Part shown: positions 62,859 to 64,000 of the stretch, piece after piece | How positions within the stretch are numbered: position 1 is the first letter of the stretch | Layout: every line of letters starts with the position of its first letter | The notes under the pieces: model-generated | Told to the model about the DNA's origin: nothing | What the model saw: the letters and a program-made list of their open reading frames with translations, nothing else | Database searches by the model: none | Made by a program: the position numbers and the translations under genes | Assembly (NCBI RefSeq): GCF_900105175.1 | Contig: NZ_LT629771.1 | Coordinates: forward strand, 558,001-622,000 | Source: Jiangella sp. DSM 45060 | Lineage (GTDB): Bacteria; Actinomycetota; Actinomycetes; Jiangellales; Jiangellaceae | Length of the DNA stretch: 64,000 nucleotides | Direction of reading: 5' to 3'

Positions 62859-64000
62859 GCGGAGTCACCTTCCTCGTCGTCGCCCTCGTCGGCGATGACG
62901 GCGACGATGGTCTCCGCCGTCACGTGCGGGCCGTTCTCCAGCTCGGCGAGCTTGCGGTGGTCCTTCATGACGATGATGCGATCGCTGAGCCGGACCACCT
63001 CCTCGAGCTCGGAGGAGATGAACACGACGGCCACGCCCTTGGCGGCCAGCGCGGCGACGGCGGCCTGGATCTCCGCCTTGGCGCCGACGTCGATGCCGCG
63101 GGTGGGCTCGTCGAGGATGAGCAGGTCCGGCTCGGTCGCCAGCCACCGCCCGAGCAGCACCTTCTGCTGGTTGCCGCCGGACAGGAACTTGATCGGCCGC
63201 TCCGGGTCGGCCGGCTTGACGTTCAGCTCGGCCAGGTACTTGCGGGTGAGCGCGTCCTGCTCCTTGCGCGACAGCGGCCGGAACCAGCCGCGCTTGGCCT
63301 GGACGGCGAGCACCAGGTTCTCGCGGACGGTGAGGTCGCGGATGATGCCTTCGTCGCGCCGGTTCTCGCTGGAGAACGCGATGCGGTGGGCGAGCGCGGC
63401 GGTCGGCGTGTGGATGTCGGTCTTCTTGCCGCGCAGCCACACCGTCCCGCTGTCCGGCCGGTCGGCGCCGTAGAGCAGCCGGGCCAGCTCGGTCCGGCCG
63501 GAGCCGAGCAGCCCGGCCAGGCCCAGCACCTCGCCCTGGTGCAGTTCCAGGTCGGTCGGCTCGGACGAGCCCTTGCGGCCGAGGTTCTCGGCCTTGAGCA
63601 GGGGCTCGCCGCGCGGCTCGTAGTGGTGTGTCGCCCGTTCGCTGCCCAGCGAGCGCAGCGTCGCGAAATCCTTGCCGATCATCTTCGAGATCAGCGTCGT
63701 GCGGTCCAGCTCACGAGTCGGGTACTCGCCGACGAAGCCGCCGTTGCGCAGGACGGTGATGCGGTCGCTGATCGCGTAGACCTGGTCGAGGAAGTGCGTG
63801 ACGAACAGGATCGCGACGCCCTGGTCGCGCAGCTTGCGGATGACCGTGAAGAGGCTGGCCACCTCGTTGGCGTCCAGGCTGGAGGTGGGCTCGTCGAGGA
63901 TGAGCACCTTCGGCTTGGTCACCATGGCCCGGCTGATCGCGACCAGCTGCTGGACCGCCAGCGAGAGCGTGCCGAGCGGGCGGCGCAGGTCCAGCTGGTC
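62855..64000 (-). CDS. Sugar ABC importer ATP-binding protein (3' part)
   Basis: The frame is open to the window edge, so the start lies beyond 64000 and about 381 C-terminal residues are visible. This is a double-ABC protein of the RbsA/MglA/YtfR type. The first domain shows LSLAVQQLVAISRAMVTKP and Walker B VLILDEPTSSLD. The second shows GLAGLLGSGRTELARLLYG as its Walker A and LSGGNQQKVLLGRWLATEP with LLILDEPTRGIDVG. It powers the two permeases encoded after it. The binding-protein gene, if present, should lie outside the window. Confidence 0.93.
   Translation of the reverse strand, partial: DQLDLRRPLGTLSLAVQQLVAISRAMVTKPKVLILDEPTSSLDANEVASLFTVIRKLRDQGVAILFVTHFLDQVYAISDRITVLRNGGFVGEYPTRELDRTTLISKMIGKDFATLRSLGSERATHHYEPRGEPLLKAENLGRKGSSEPTDLELHQGEVLGLAGLLGSGRTELARLLYGADRPDSGTVWLRGKKTDIHTPTAALAHRIAFSSENRRDEGIIRDLTVRENLVLAVQAKRGWFRPLSRKEQDALTRKYLAELNVKPADPERPIKFLSGGNQQKVLLGRWLATEPDLLILDEPTRGIDVGAKAEIQAAVAALAAKGVAVVFISSELEEVVRLSDRIIVMKDHRKLAELENGPHVTAETIVAVIADEGDDEEGDSA

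Overview
This is a 64-kb piece of a very GC-rich, gene-dense chromosome with GTG starts and many 4-nt start/stop overlaps. It also has the block prfB-ftsE-ftsX-M23 peptidase-smpB, an actinobacterial tmRNA (tag ending DFALAA), a mycobacterial FadE10-type acyl-CoA dehydrogenase, MMPL transporters, and DUF1876 and LapA small proteins. Together these point to a free-living actinomycete, perhaps Jiangella-like; genus and species cannot be fixed from the sequence alone. No CRISPR array, rRNA, tRNA (apart from the tmRNA), phage module or intact transposase was seen.

Layout. 1-6.6 kb: the 3' part of a large NAD-glutamate dehydrogenase, three tandem hairpins, then an MMPL exporter divergent from a TetR regulator. 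6.6-10.2 kb: a leftward operon of a 2-hydroxyacid dehydrogenase, a cytochrome P450 and its own 3Fe-4S ferredoxin and ferredoxin reductase. 10.4-20.7 kb: core cell-division and translation-quality genes (prfB, ftsE, ftsX, an M23 hydrolase, smpB), then a DUF3048 lipoprotein, a TPR protein whose stop codon carries a 168-bp MITE-like insertion, a MaoC dehydratase, a FadE10-like dehydrogenase and ssrA (tmRNA). 20.7-25.2 kb: a patch of accessory genes and remnants, namely two paralogous secreted proteins, a DUF5994 remnant, a fatty acid desaturase, a frameshifted LapA gene and a 58-aa hydrophobic protein.

25.3-36.2 kb: a rightward purine/ureide catabolic operon running guanine -> xanthine -> urate -> 5-hydroxyisourate -> OHCU -> allantoin -> allantoate (guaD, xdhA-xdhB-xdhC, DUF6986 aldolase-like gene, urate oxidase, OHCU decarboxylase, HIU hydrolase, allantoinase, ureidoglycine aminohydrolase). 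The enzyme that opens allantoate is not in the window. 36.3-37.3 kb: a VOC protein converging on an AraC-type regulator.

37.3-51.1 kb: a carbohydrate-utilisation locus. It has a GH127-like enzyme, a divergent (alpha/alpha)-barrel glycosidase-like protein with a zinc-ribbon motif, an SDR and a sorbitol-type dehydrogenase, an ABC importer lacking its own ATPase, a LacI regulator, a secreted phosphodiesterase and a secreted GH43-like protein. Four copies of an 18-bp palindrome (TGATnnAACGTTnnATCA) sit at its promoters and gene starts and are probably the LacI operators.

51.1-64 kb: DUF1876, a nucleotidyltransferase, L-rhamnose mutarotase, a BtrH/C39-like cysteine protein, a P-loop kinase and a sortase-anchored GH5-like enzyme. 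These are followed by an ECF41 sigma factor divergent from a second MMPL transporter, with back-to-back textbook ECF41 promoters between them, then a GntR-like fragment, a PdxH-like oxidase, and a leftward sugar ABC importer (two permeases and an ATPase that runs off the window end).
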